A stretch of 64,000 bases of DNA from positions 868,001 to 932,000 of the forward strand of contig NZ_CP096019.1 in NCBI RefSeq assembly GCF_023115355.1, written 5' to 3'. Made by a program: the position numbers and the translations under genes. Of this stretch, positions 44,688 through 52,985 are shown piece by piece (within the stretch, counting starts at the first letter, position 1; each line of letters opens with the position of its first letter). This DNA is from Halocatena salina. Its GTDB lineage: Archaea; Halobacteriota; Halobacteria; Halobacteriales; Haloarculaceae. The notes under the pieces were generated by a model. The model ran no database searches. It was given only the letters and a program-made list of their open reading frames with translations, and was not told where the DNA came from.

Positions 44688-44780
44688 ATGAGCTGGGAAG
44701 CGCTGTTCGACTGTGCCGATGTGTACGACGTGACTGTCGAAGAGATCGAGTCCGCGCTCAGTGCCCGTCGGGATGACTGA
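44688..44780 (+). CDS. 30-aa haloarchaeal microprotein upstream of PIN-like gene
   Basis: The frame reads MSWEALFDCADVYDVTVEE, then IESALSARRDD: a single amphipathic helical peptide. Its stop overlaps the next gene's start by 8 nt, a translational-coupling signature. I recall similar short MSW... proteins in this position in other haloarchaea, which supports reality. Function unknown; being coupled, it may bind or regulate the PIN-like product. Confidence 0.55.
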   Translation: MSWEALFDCADVYDVTVEEIESALSARRDD

Positions 44781-45234
44781 GATAACGCGAATCGTTGTCG
44801 ACAGCGACGTGCTCGCGGCGGATCTCCTCGTCGGGGGGAGTGCCCGTGAGGCGCTCGACATCATCCGGTCGCATTCGTGGATCGAACTGATAGCGAGCGA
44901 TCCCCTCCTCGCCGATGCTCGCGCGGTAATCGCGGAGCTCGCTTCCGAGGAGCTTGCTGTGGCGTGGTACGAGACGATCGAACCCGAACGGTCGGCCGTC
45001 GATCACCCATCCGGGGATCATCCCGCGCTTGCCTCAGCGTACCACGGAAACGCGGCCCACATCCTTTCGTTCGACGATCGCCTCAGGAGCGCGGAAACCG
45101 GAATCGAGATCAGAAAACGAGTGGAAACGAGCGTCAAACATCCCGACGCGTTCGTCGCCCTCTTCGATCCCGAACGCTTCTATGAAGTCGCCTTCGACGA
45201 ACCGTATCCGGGACCGGATCGCTCTCGAAACTGA
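44773..45234 (+). CDS. DUF7384 / PIN-like domain protein
   Basis: A 153-aa protein. The PIN-like start is RIVVDSDVLAADLLVGGSARE (acidic Asp8/Asp10), then DPLLADARAVIAELAS, DHPALASAYHGNAAHILSFDDRL with a late Asp pair, and a C-terminal HPDAFVALFDPERFYE. The acid residues match a PIN ribonuclease active-site layout, but activity is unproven. No antitoxin of a usual type is present, though the overlapping 30-aa peptide upstream occupies the antitoxin position. Confidence 0.8.
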   Translation: MTEITRIVVDSDVLAADLLVGGSAREALDIIRSHSWIELIASDPLLADARAVIAELASEELAVAWYETIEPERSAVDHPSGDHPALASAYHGNAAHILSFDDRLRSAETGIEIRKRVETSVKHPDAFVALFDPERFYEVAFDEPYPGPDRSRN

Positions 45235-45237
45235 ACG

Positions 45238-45756
45238 TTACGATCGGCGACGGACCGCGAACAACGCCGTCACGAAGAGAGCGACGATCGCAGCCGGACC
45301 AGTGAACTCGGTCCGAACACACTGGTTTGATCGTCGTCGGTTTGGACCCCGACCCGTCCGGTTCAGGGGTGGCAGTAGCGTCCTCGGCGTCAGACGACGA
45401 ATCCGATCTCTGGCAGTTCTTTTGTGGGTGCCTCGCTAGCGGGTACATAAATCGTGTCCTGCATCCCTCGAGTTACCTCAGCAACCGATTCAACCTTGAG
45501 GGCATACTCTCCGGATTGGGACGCGGTCGTTGAAAGCCTCGTTGTCCCAACATCCCGGTGTGCGTTGCTACTGTCCAGTTCCGTTTCGTTCTTGGAGTAC
45601 CGATCGATCTCCTTGCTGACTAAGCTCACCGCCTGTGGATGTTCCAGTGATCGGCATTGCGAATTCCTGCACGTCGTTCGGTTCGTTTGCTTCCTTACTG
45701 TTGGCGGCTACGAACGACGGGACTGTCAATCCAACCACGAACAGCACAACAAACAC
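45238..45756 (-). pseudogene. Decayed exported protein with PGF-CTERM-like anchor
   Basis: Three frames must be joined. A signal-like start (VFVVLFVVGLTVPSFVAANS, no ATG found; GTG at 45756) runs into a second frame at about 45629 (SLVSKEIDRYSKNETELDSS to PTKELPEIGFVV). A third gives an acidic linker (SDAEDATATPEPDGSGSKPTT), and a fourth shift yields EFTGPAAIVALFVTALFAV-RRRS and a stop: a Gly-Pro, hydrophobic stretch and Arg cluster like the archaeosortase PGF-CTERM signal. Each piece is in order and together spans a small exported, C-terminally anchored protein. A sequencing error seems unlikely given three shifts. Confidence 0.6.
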
Positions 45757-46038
45757 GGCAGTGCCAATGCGTAGTGGACGTAATCTGAAATCTATTTATC
45801 TATGTATTAATTTCTATATTAGTATTTTCTGTAATATTTAGAAACGGGCAACAGTTACGAATGCGGGGCAAACGGAGACCTCTTGGTGTCTAGAGCAAAA
45901 TCTGCCGTCGTAGAGAGAGTAGCAACTGGTCCAGTGTGTGTCTGTGAAGCGTCAGCGGACATCCGAGTCTGCGGTAATGGTCGTCCCCGGCCCCCGACAC
46001 TGCCGAAAGAATCACCAACAACTAGAAGAACTGACCCC

Positions 46039-46683
46039 CTACCGCTCGGCAAACCACTCCGCGAACTTGGCGAGCGCACGCCCCCGGTGTGAGATAGCGT
46101 TTTTCTCGTCAATCGACATCTCCGCGAACGTCGTGCCGTCGTGTTCGAAGATGGGATCGTAGCCGAAGCCGCCGGTGCCTCGTGGCTCGACGATCCGGCC
46201 GGGGATTGCCCCCTCGAACAGTTTGACCGGCACGCCCGTCGCGTCAACGGTGTCGTCAGTCGCCGCGGTGGCGCGTTCCTCGACGGCCAGATCGTCGCCG
46301 CGCCGCCCTCGATCGACCGAGTCGGGTGTGGCCGAAAACGGCTCACCGTCGCAGTAGGCGATCACACACCGGAACGTGGCTCGGCTCGCTCCAGCGTCCA
46401 GAGCCAGACGGCCGACGCGTTCGATGCCCAAGGTGTCTTCTGCGAATGCGGAGTACGGACCGGGAAAACCGTCGAGTCCGTCGATGAACAGTCCCGCGTC
46501 ATCAACGATGACCGGCTCGCCGACGTGGTCGAATGCCGCGCGCGCGCCATCCACGGCGATCGGAGCGAGCGTTTCGGACTGGATTTCGGGATAGTCGTAG
46601 TCGAAAGCCGTCACTGCATCGTCACCGAGATACTCGCGTGCCTCTCGAACCTTCCCGGGGTTCGTTGTCACGTAGTGAAGCAT
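46039..46683 (-). CDS. Non-canonical purine NTP pyrophosphatase (RdgB/HAM1)
   Basis: A 214-aa Ham1-fold protein. It starts MLHYVTTNPGKVREAREYL (the N-P-G-K substrate loop); PVIVDDAGLFIDGLDGFPGPYSAF carries the metal-binding acids; GTGGFGYDPIFEHDGTTFAEM and ISHRGRALAKF close the fold. It hydrolyses ITP, XTP and dITP to monophosphates, cleaning the nucleotide pool. The ATG at 46683 is used; upstream in-frame sequence is Ser/Arg-rich. A gap of 46 bp separates it from the DUF5808 gene on the same strand. Confidence 0.94.
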   Translation of the reverse strand: MLHYVTTNPGKVREAREYLGDDAVTAFDYDYPEIQSETLAPIAVDGARAAFDHVGEPVIVDDAGLFIDGLDGFPGPYSAFAEDTLGIERVGRLALDAGASRATFRCVIAYCDGEPFSATPDSVDRGRRGDDLAVEERATAATDDTVDATGVPVKLFEGAIPGRIVEPRGTGGFGYDPIFEHDGTTFAEMSIDEKNAISHRGRALAKFAEWFAER

Positions 46684-46729
46684 ACTAACCGCTCGAACGC
46701 CGTTCAGAAAATGACCATCGGTTCCCAGT

Positions 46730-47020
46730 TCAGTCGACGATAACCTCGACCGGCTCGTCGTCACTCGCCGGCTCATCCTCCTCTCCGCTTTGTTGTTGGT
46801 AAAACAGAGCGCCCGCTACGGCGAGGACGATCCACGACCGCCAGTTGGAAAGGTTCAGTGTGTATCCGATCCCAAACGGCTTTTCGACCAACATACCTTC
46901 ATCGGGACGCCAGTAGGCCGACAGCATCCGACCGAGACTCGGACGCTCAAAATTGTACGGCACACCGAACAGTTCACCCGATTGTGGCTTATCGACCATA
47001 ATCTGTGGTATGTCCGGCAT
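46730..47020 (-). CDS. DUF5808 family membrane protein
   Basis: A 96-aa protein. The first half carries a soluble motif (GVPYNFERPSLGRMLSAYWRPDEGMLVEKPFGIGYTLNL) in which a P-Y-N, an R-P-x-L and an F-G-x-G-Y-x-x-N are typical of DUF5808. One helix (about 70-82) is followed by an acidic tail. The ATG at 47020 (MPDIPQIMVDKPQ) is chosen. Function unknown. It lies between rdgB and Kae1-Bud32 on the same strand. Confidence 0.72.
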   Translation of the reverse strand: MPDIPQIMVDKPQSGELFGVPYNFERPSLGRMLSAYWRPDEGMLVEKPFGIGYTLNLSNWRSWIVLAVAGALFYQQQSGEEDEPASDDEPVEVIVD

Positions 47021-47085
47021 GGTTAAACCATTTACCACAACTTGTCATCAGTTATGAAGTTCTCGCAGTCCGGGCGAGGGTATTT

Positions 47086-48666
47086 TTACGATTGGTACCG
47101 ACCACGTCCTTCGATCGTTCGTAGTTGATCGATGACTGTTGGATCGCCAGCATCGCGGTAGGCATCTTCGAACGCTTCGATCAGGGGATCTGGGGTGAGC
47201 GCCGTTCCAGCGATGCTTTGAGAGAACACGTGGAGATCCATTGCGTGATCCTCAGTCGCCTCGGAGTGGTATGCGAGTCCGAAATCGATGAGCCACGTTC
47301 GATCGCCGACACGAACGTTTCTGGTCGTGGGATCGCCGTGGACGATGTCCGCCGCGTGAAGCGTGGCGAGAAGGCGTCCCACATCCCGCACACGGGCTTC
47401 AGTCGGATCGTCACGGAGGTCTACGGTTCCAACGTGTTCAAAGACGATCCGAGGCTCTCGTTCGTCCACATCCTTGAGCACTGGCGTCGACACACCGATC
47501 CGTCGCGCATCGCTCGTCACCCGGGCCTCCGCACGGGTGCGTTCCCGACGAAGCCGCTCGTCGAGGTCGGGATGTCTGTAGGCCTTCGGAACCCGCGTTT
47601 TGACCACGTTCCCGTCGTCGATCTCGACAGTTGCCTCTGCCCCGCGCTGGGGATCGTCAGTGACTGAGCTCGTTGTTTCTGTCGAACGACGATCGGAGCC
47701 AGTCCGCCACGTGACGGGCACCTCATCAGGACGAAAGTTCGGACGCACACGGGAATCCTCGATAGAGATATCATCGCCGACAGCAGCCATTTTCGCCCCG
47801 AGCACCGCGATCATGCCGGCGTTGTCTCGGAGAAAGCGTGGTTCCGGGGCGTAAAATGACGCTCCTCGCGCAGCACACATCGTTTCGAGCATTTCCCGAA
47901 GACGGTCGTTCTGTCCGACGCCTCCACCGAGAACGAGTTCGTCCGCCCCTGTCAACGACAGCGCCCGCTCTGAGACCTCCGTGAGCATCGCGAAGATCGT
48001 TTCTTGGAGCGAAAAGCAGACGTCCTCGATCGCCACACCGTCGTCGTAGGTTTCCTTGGCCGCGCTCATGATCCCCGAGAAGGAGAAATCCATTCCCTTG
48101 ACCACGTAGGGCAGATCGACGTAGTCGCCGTCGGCCGCCGCGGCTTCGACCTTTGGACCACCGGGGTGTGACCAGCCGACGTGGCGAGTGAACTTATCGA
48201 TCGCGTTGCCGACACCGGTGTCCATCGTTTCCCCGAGCACGCGATACCGACCGTTGTGATAGCCGAGAATGTGAGCGTTGGCACCGCTCGCGTTCAAACA
48301 CACCGGAGCGTCGAATCCCGACCGGTGGCGACCGATTTCGAGGTGAGCGAGCATGTGGTTGACGCCGACAAGTGGGACGTCGAGCGTTCCCGCCAGTGCC
48401 CGCCCAGCGGTCCCGACGATACGGAGACACGGTCCGAGTCCCGGCCCTCGAGAAAAGGCGACGACATCGATCTCGTCGGTCGAATCGCGGGCACGACCAA
48501 CCACCTCGGGGATCGCTTCGCGCATGTGCTCTGCGGCTTCGCGGGGATGAATACCGCCGCTCTCCGGTTGGTACTCGTCGGTGAAAATTGACACCGTTTC
48601 AGTCGTTGAATCGTACACTGCGGCACTCGCGGCCCACGCAGTTCCCTCGATACCGAGAACGCGCAT
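47086..48666 (-). CDS. Kae1-Bud32 fusion: tRNA N6-threonylcarbamoyladenosine transferase with kinase subunit
   Basis: A 526-aa fusion. The Kae1 domain (about 1-330) has VLGIEGTAWAASAAV, the metal site in VNHMLAHLEIGRH, GANAHILGY and the GGGVGQNDRLREML loop. The Bud32 domain (about 335-526) has VFEHVGTVDLRD and the kinase/ATPase core DIVHGDPTTRNVRVGDRTWLIDFGLA. Kae1 attaches threonylcarbamoyl to A37 of ANN-decoding tRNAs; Bud32 is its ATPase partner in KEOPS. The fused form is common in haloarchaea. S24e lies directly upstream with a 26-bp gap. Confidence 0.97.
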   Translation of the reverse strand: MRVLGIEGTAWAASAAVYDSTTETVSIFTDEYQPESGGIHPREAAEHMREAIPEVVGRARDSTDEIDVVAFSRGPGLGPCLRIVGTAGRALAGTLDVPLVGVNHMLAHLEIGRHRSGFDAPVCLNASGANAHILGYHNGRYRVLGETMDTGVGNAIDKFTRHVGWSHPGGPKVEAAAADGDYVDLPYVVKGMDFSFSGIMSAAKETYDDGVAIEDVCFSLQETIFAMLTEVSERALSLTGADELVLGGGVGQNDRLREMLETMCAARGASFYAPEPRFLRDNAGMIAVLGAKMAAVGDDISIEDSRVRPNFRPDEVPVTWRTGSDRRSTETTSSVTDDPQRGAEATVEIDDGNVVKTRVPKAYRHPDLDERLRRERTRAEARVTSDARRIGVSTPVLKDVDEREPRIVFEHVGTVDLRDDPTEARVRDVGRLLATLHAADIVHGDPTTRNVRVGDRTWLIDFGLAYHSEATEDHAMDLHVFSQSIAGTALTPDPLIEAFEDAYRDAGDPTVIDQLRTIEGRGRYQS

Positions 48667-48692
48667 CTGTTTTTCAGTTTCTGGCCGTCGGA

Positions 48693-49007
48693 TCAGGCCT
48701 CTTCAGTCTCGGTCTCTGGGTCCGTTTCGGCACCGATCTTGTTTCGGTCGAGCATGTACGACTGCTCAACGTCTCGTGCGTGTTCGGCAGTCTGATACAC
48801 TTTGGCGTATCCGATGGTTTTTCGCATCCCGTATTTCGTGTCGAGTTTGTGAATAACGACCTCGTCGGCGTCTTTGTTCATCATGGCCGCGAGACTGTCG
48901 CGTACCGACAGTCGCGATGGCGTTGCTTCCTCGTGAACGACCCGAAACTGAACATCCGAACGGTGTAACATCGGGTTGTCCTCTTCGTTGATGATTTCGA
49001 TGTCCAT
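48693..49007 (-). CDS. rps24e: 30S ribosomal protein S24e
   Basis: A 104-aa protein. It opens with the S24e pattern MDIEIINEEDNPMLHR, then VRDSLAAMMNKDADEVVIHKLDTKYGMRKTIGYAKVY, ending in a poly-Glu/Thr acidic tail usual for haloarchaea. It lies 26 bp upstream of Kae1-Bud32 on the same strand. In several archaea an S27ae gene sits between these two; none is present here. Confidence 0.96.
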   Translation of the reverse strand: MDIEIINEEDNPMLHRSDVQFRVVHEEATPSRLSVRDSLAAMMNKDADEVVIHKLDTKYGMRKTIGYAKVYQTAEHARDVEQSYMLDRNKIGAETDPETETEEA

Positions 49008-49052
49008 GTTACCGATACTTGCCTCCGAAACAGCTAAAAGGATTTCGAAGCA

Positions 49053-50099
49053 CTAACCGTTCGGTGTGATGACGGCACGGCCCTCGATCTCACGGTGTTC
49101 GAGTTTCTCTGCGACGGTATTGATCTCCGCAAGTGGGTAGTGAGTGGTGTGGAGTTCGACGTCGCCCCGATCGACGAGCGCCATGAGTTCCTGTAACTCG
49201 GTGTACCGACCGACGAGCGTTCCACGGTAGGCGAGTTCGCCATCGACGAGTGCCTGTGCGGGTTGATGGACGTGGCCACCGTATCCGACGACGTGGTAAT
49301 CGCCGCCCGACGCGACGATATCTGGACCGGTCGCAGTCGTCTCGTCGCTTCCGACGAAATCGAGCACCTGAGTGGCTCCCGTTCCGTCCGTTATCGAATC
49401 GATGGCCGAGACGAGGGCTTCGTCGCTCGAATTGATAGTGTGATCGACGCCGAGGCGCTCGGCCAGATCGAGGGCGTCCTGTTTGATGTCAACAGCGACG
49501 ACCGTGGCGGCCGACATCGCCAAGAGACACTGGACTCCGATGTGACCGAGTCCACCGACGCCGATGATGACGGCAGTCGATCCGGGAACGAGCTCGGTGG
49601 TCGCCTTCTTCACGGCGTGGTAGGCGGTGATGCCTGCGTCGGCGTGGGGTGCGATCTCTGCTGAATCGACGCCATCGGGAAGCGTGATCACCGACCGCTC
49701 GTTGGTGAGCAGATACTCCGCAAACCCCCCATCGGTGCTCAGCCCGGGAAACGCGAGGTTCTCACAGTACATGTCCTCGCCGAGCCGACAGGACCGACAC
49801 ACCCCACACGTCCGAACGGGATGACAGATGACCTGATCGCCTTCCATCACCGTCGTCACCCCATCGCCCACCTCAACGACGGTGCCCGCGTTCTCGTGAC
49901 CCAGCGTCATCGGCAGCTCTTGAGAGACGTACTCCGCCCACATCCCCTCGATGACGTGATTGTCGGTCTGGCACCACCCAGCTCCGTCGATCTCGATGAG
50001 CAGCGTGGTGGGATCGGTCACCGTCGGCCGGTCGATCTCATCGATGCTAAGCGCACTACTCATCTCATCGGTGTACTCGTGGAGGCGTGCAGCTTGCAT
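49053..50099 (-). CDS. Zinc-dependent alcohol dehydrogenase, NAD(P)+
   Basis: A 348-aa MDR alcohol dehydrogenase. Catalytic zinc ligands are in GAGWCQTDNHV and GHENAG (Cys43, His70). The structural zinc loop is CGVCRSCRLGEDMYC (four Cys). The Rossmann motif is IIGVGGLGHIGVQCL, with an Asp after it (VVAVDIK) favouring NAD+. It oxidises an alcohol such as 2-propanol. It diverges from the amidohydrolase gene 108 bp away; related ADHs occur next to that gene in bacterial propane-monooxygenase loci, which suggests a shared pathway. The ATG at 50099 is chosen. Confidence 0.9.
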   Translation of the reverse strand: MQAARLHEYTDEMSSALSIDEIDRPTVTDPTTLLIEIDGAGWCQTDNHVIEGMWAEYVSQELPMTLGHENAGTVVEVGDGVTTVMEGDQVICHPVRTCGVCRSCRLGEDMYCENLAFPGLSTDGGFAEYLLTNERSVITLPDGVDSAEIAPHADAGITAYHAVKKATTELVPGSTAVIIGVGGLGHIGVQCLLAMSAATVVAVDIKQDALDLAERLGVDHTINSSDEALVSAIDSITDGTGATQVLDFVGSDETTATGPDIVASGGDYHVVGYGGHVHQPAQALVDGELAYRGTLVGRYTELQELMALVDRGDVELHTTHYPLAEINTVAEKLEHREIEGRAVITPNG

Positions 50100-50207
50100 G
50101 ATAATATCTAACAAAGGCCGCAAAGGAGTAAAAGATATCGTTCGATTATTCTATATATCTATCGCTTCGAAAGTCATTTGTTACCGTGCAACACACTAGG
50201 GAACGGG

Positions 50208-51254
50208 ATGTACCACCACGAGGGAGAGGACGTGTTCATCCTCGATTCGCACATCCACCTCTGGGACGCGAGCGAGGAGAACATCGACCACGAGGGGGGA
50301 GAGCAGTTCATACAGTGTTTTTATGACTATCACACGGCGTTCACACCGGAAGAACACCAATGGGATCTCGAAACGTACCGGCAGTACGGGCCGGAGAAGA
50401 TGGTCAGAGATCTCTTCCGGGATGGGTACGTCGACATGGGAATCTTTCAGCCGACGTATCTCACGGATTTCTACGCGGAAGGGTTCAACACGACCGATCA
50501 GAACGCCGAGCTTGCGACTGAGTATCCCGAGCGGTTCGTTCTCAACGGACAGTTTGATCCCCGCGACGGAGATGCGGGACTCCAGGAGCTCGAACGACTG
50601 AAAGATGACTACGGGATTCAAGGGGTGAAACTGTACACGGCGGAGTGGCGCGGCGACTCGAAGGGATGGCGGTTGGATTCGCCTGAAGCATTCGAATACC
50701 TCGAAAAATGCGCCGAGCTCGGTATCACGAACATCCATCCACACAAGGGACCAACGATCAGACCGCTCAACCGGGACGCGTTCGACGTGGCCGACGTGGA
50801 CGATGCCGCCACGTCGTTTCCCGAGTTGAACTTCATCGTCGAGCACGTCGGATTACCGCGACTGGACGATTTCTGTTTCATCGCTGCCCAAGAGCCGAAC
50901 GTGTACGGCGGGCTCGCGGTCGCCGCACCGTTCGCACAGAATCGCCCGCGGAAATTCGGTGAGATCATGGGCGAGTTGCTGTTCTGGCTCGGGGAGGATA
51001 AGCTCCTGTTCGGTTCGGACTACGCGCTATGGGAACCAGACTGGCTAGTACCGACGGTGATGAACGCCGAACTCACGCCCGAGCAACGCGAGGAGTATGG
51101 GGTCTCGCTCACGACCGACGTCAAAAAGAAGATCATGGGGGAAAACGCCGCGGAGCTGTATGACATCGACATCAAGGAGAAAAAGCGAACGCTGCAAAAC
51201 GACGCCATCAGTCAGCAGTTCGCTCTCGAGGACGGCGAAACCGCCGCGGATTGA
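50208..51254 (+). CDS. Amidohydrolase family protein (amidohydrolase_2, monooxygenase-locus type)
   Basis: A 348-aa TIM-barrel metal hydrolase: first metal motif DSHIHLWDAS (about 13-22), GVKLYTAEW, NIHPHKGPTIRPL, the strand NFIVEHVGLPRLDDF and the late Asp in LFGSDYALWEPDW. From memory the sequence pattern (FFDGYVDMGIFQPTYL-type, EGFNTT, RYLEKC) is the one found beside PrmABCD/MimABCD propane or methylketone monooxygenases of actinobacteria, where it may help enzyme maturation. Whether it hydrolyses anything is unknown. The start at 50208 (MYHHEGEDVFILD) is used. The DUF59 gene follows after 4 bp. Confidence 0.88.
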   Translation: MYHHEGEDVFILDSHIHLWDASEENIDHEGGEQFIQCFYDYHTAFTPEEHQWDLETYRQYGPEKMVRDLFRDGYVDMGIFQPTYLTDFYAEGFNTTDQNAELATEYPERFVLNGQFDPRDGDAGLQELERLKDDYGIQGVKLYTAEWRGDSKGWRLDSPEAFEYLEKCAELGITNIHPHKGPTIRPLNRDAFDVADVDDAATSFPELNFIVEHVGLPRLDDFCFIAAQEPNVYGGLAVAAPFAQNRPRKFGEIMGELLFWLGEDKLLFGSDYALWEPDWLVPTVMNAELTPEQREEYGVSLTTDVKKKIMGENAAELYDIDIKEKKRTLQNDAISQQFALEDGETAAD

Positions 51255-51258
51255 TCCC

Positions 51259-52017
51259 ATGACAACCTCCAAATCATCACCCACCGTCGATCGAGCCGCG
51301 GTCATAAATCGGCTCGACAGCGTCACAGATCCCGAACTCGATCGATCGATCGTCGAGTTGGGATACATCGACGACCTTCGTGTCGAGTCAACCGTGTTCG
51401 TCCGGTTCACGCTTCCGACGGCGTGGTGTTCGCCCGCGTTCGCGTGGATGATGGCGGTCGACATTCGCGATTCGATGAGCGAACTGTCCGGTGTCGAACA
51501 CGTTACCGTCCGACTCGCCGATCATATGCACGCCGAGGAGATCACCAACGGCGTAAACGAGGGCCGCGCGTTCGATGCGGTGTTCGAGGATGCCATGGAT
51601 GGCGTTGAGGCGGTGCGCGCGACGCTCGATGCCAAGGCCCGGCTGGCCCGCCAGTACCGCGCGGTGGAAACGCTCCTTGGGGCGGGACTCGATCCGGAAC
51701 AGATCACCGGGTTACGACGGACAGATCTGACGTTCGATGAGGAGACGAATCGGGTGGCCATCGCCACTGATGGGGTGGTGGTGTACGCGCCAGCACCGCC
51801 GCTCACCGAATACGTCGAAAAAGCGAACGAAACGGGGATTCTCTGTGAACCCGATGACCGACTGTTCGTCACCCCGGAGGGGACTCCCATCACACCCGAG
51901 GCGTTCGAACGCGTCCATCACCGCGCCCGGTCGGCCCGAACGAACATGACCGGACAAGGAGCGGTCTGTGAAGCGCTTCAGGACGCCCGGTACGGACGCG
52001 GTTCGGTCGAACGATGA
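51259..52017 (+). CDS. DUF59 (MIP18-like) iron-sulfur assembly protein with long C-terminal extension
   Basis: A 252-aa protein. The N-terminal DUF59 part has VINRLDSVTDPELDRSIVELGYIDDL and TLPTAWCSPAFAWMMAVDIRD with one Cys. The C-terminal half (about 110-252) ends in helices HHRARSARTNMTGQGAVCEALQDARYG. The same two-part protein lies with ADH and the amidohydrolase in bacterial monooxygenase loci and is thought to help metal-centre assembly. The first ATG (51259) lies 4 bp after the amidohydrolase stop, so the two are an operon. Only 10 bp separate its end from the convergent thioredoxin-fold gene. Confidence 0.85.
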   Translation: MTTSKSSPTVDRAAVINRLDSVTDPELDRSIVELGYIDDLRVESTVFVRFTLPTAWCSPAFAWMMAVDIRDSMSELSGVEHVTVRLADHMHAEEITNGVNEGRAFDAVFEDAMDGVEAVRATLDAKARLARQYRAVETLLGAGLDPEQITGLRRTDLTFDEETNRVAIATDGVVVYAPAPPLTEYVEKANETGILCEPDDRLFVTPEGTPITPEAFERVHHRARSARTNMTGQGAVCEALQDARYGRGSVER

Positions 52018-52027
52018 CGAAACCGGA

Positions 52028-52597
52028 TCAGTCTCGCCACTTGATCGAACAGCCACGCGAAGGACGGAAAGCCGTTTCCACCGGCTCGCCGGCGAGCACG
52101 GCGTCGATGACAGCGCGCATCTCAAAGCCCGGGTCGCCCGATGGGTCCTCGTCCGGCCCGGTTGCGTCGTCAAGCCGACCGTGGTACGCGAGCTGGAATC
52201 CATCATCCTCATTCGTAAACAGGAACGGATCGGGCGTACACATCGCTCCGTAGGCACGGGCGACGGTTTGGCTTTCATCACGGAGATACGCATCATAAGC
52301 GATCGTTCCTTCCGAAACGAGTTCGCACATTCGCTCGAAGGAGTCGTCGGGATACTCCTCCGCGTCGTTCGGATTGATCCCCACGACCGCGACCTCGTCG
52401 TAGTCGGCTGCGATCGCGTTCAATGCGTCCATCTTGGCCTTCGCGTACGGACAGTGGTTGCACGTGAACACTAGCAATAGGACCTCATACCCCTCGAAAT
52501 CCGACAGTGAATACTGGGTATCGTCCGTACCGGACAGTTCGAATGCCGGTGCCTGATCGCCGCGTTCGAGTTCCTGTGTTGACTTTTCGAGCGCCAT
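52028..52597 (-). CDS. Thioredoxin-fold / AhpC-TSA redoxin-like protein
   Basis: A 189-aa protein. It has the redoxin start GDQAPAFELSGTDDTQYSLSDFEGYEVLLLVFTCNHCPYAKA with a CxxC pair (Cys46, Cys49; NHCPY), then VVGINPNDAEEYPDDSFERM and YDAYLRDESQTVARAYGAMCTPDPFLF with a cis-Pro. The family (ResA/TlpA-like redoxins) reduces or oxidises thiols. There is no signal peptide, so it is cytosolic. The ATG at 52597 is chosen; the frame extends 21 codons further without homology. It ends 10 bp from the DUF59 gene, convergent. Confidence 0.87.
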   Translation of the reverse strand: MALEKSTQELERGDQAPAFELSGTDDTQYSLSDFEGYEVLLLVFTCNHCPYAKAKMDALNAIAADYDEVAVVGINPNDAEEYPDDSFERMCELVSEGTIAYDAYLRDESQTVARAYGAMCTPDPFLFTNEDDGFQLAYHGRLDDATGPDEDPSGDPGFEMRAVIDAVLAGEPVETAFRPSRGCSIKWRD

Positions 52598-52985
52598 ACT
52601 GGAATCCTTGTATCCGAGCGCAATGTGTGTTCGCCCCCACGTTTTTCCACTCTTATGCAAAATCGTGGGCGAAAAAAAGCCACCGGCTACCGCTCGCGAT
52701 GAGCATACTCACGTACCACCACGCACCGCTACCGCCTACTAGACCAGGACAAAAGCGATCGCGCGAATCCACAAACGTGAACACGGATTGGACCACCGCA
52801 CCATCGCGTCGTTCATGAACGTGTTTGCTGATGCTAACTATCTAGTCTCATAGCACCCGTGAATTGTACAGGTGTCTATCACGGTTTGGATGGGCAGAAT
52901 TTGATGAAAATTAGAGTAATTATAAAGTTGGAAAGAATTACATGATCACCATAATAATTCCATATTAGAAAGAGAAATAACCGCG
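52598..52985. other. Non-coding divergent promoter interval
   Basis: There are 388 bp between the redoxin-like gene and the methyltransferase gene, which point apart. It becomes AT-rich from about 52900 (TTATAAAGTTGG, CCATATTAG), the likely methyltransferase promoter. No convincing small gene is seen. Confidence 0.45.

Noticed and set aside
45883-46092. Plus-strand small gene upstream of rdgB
   Set aside because: Pro/Arg-rich composition, no recognisable motif, and it overlaps the certain rdgB 3' end in antisense.
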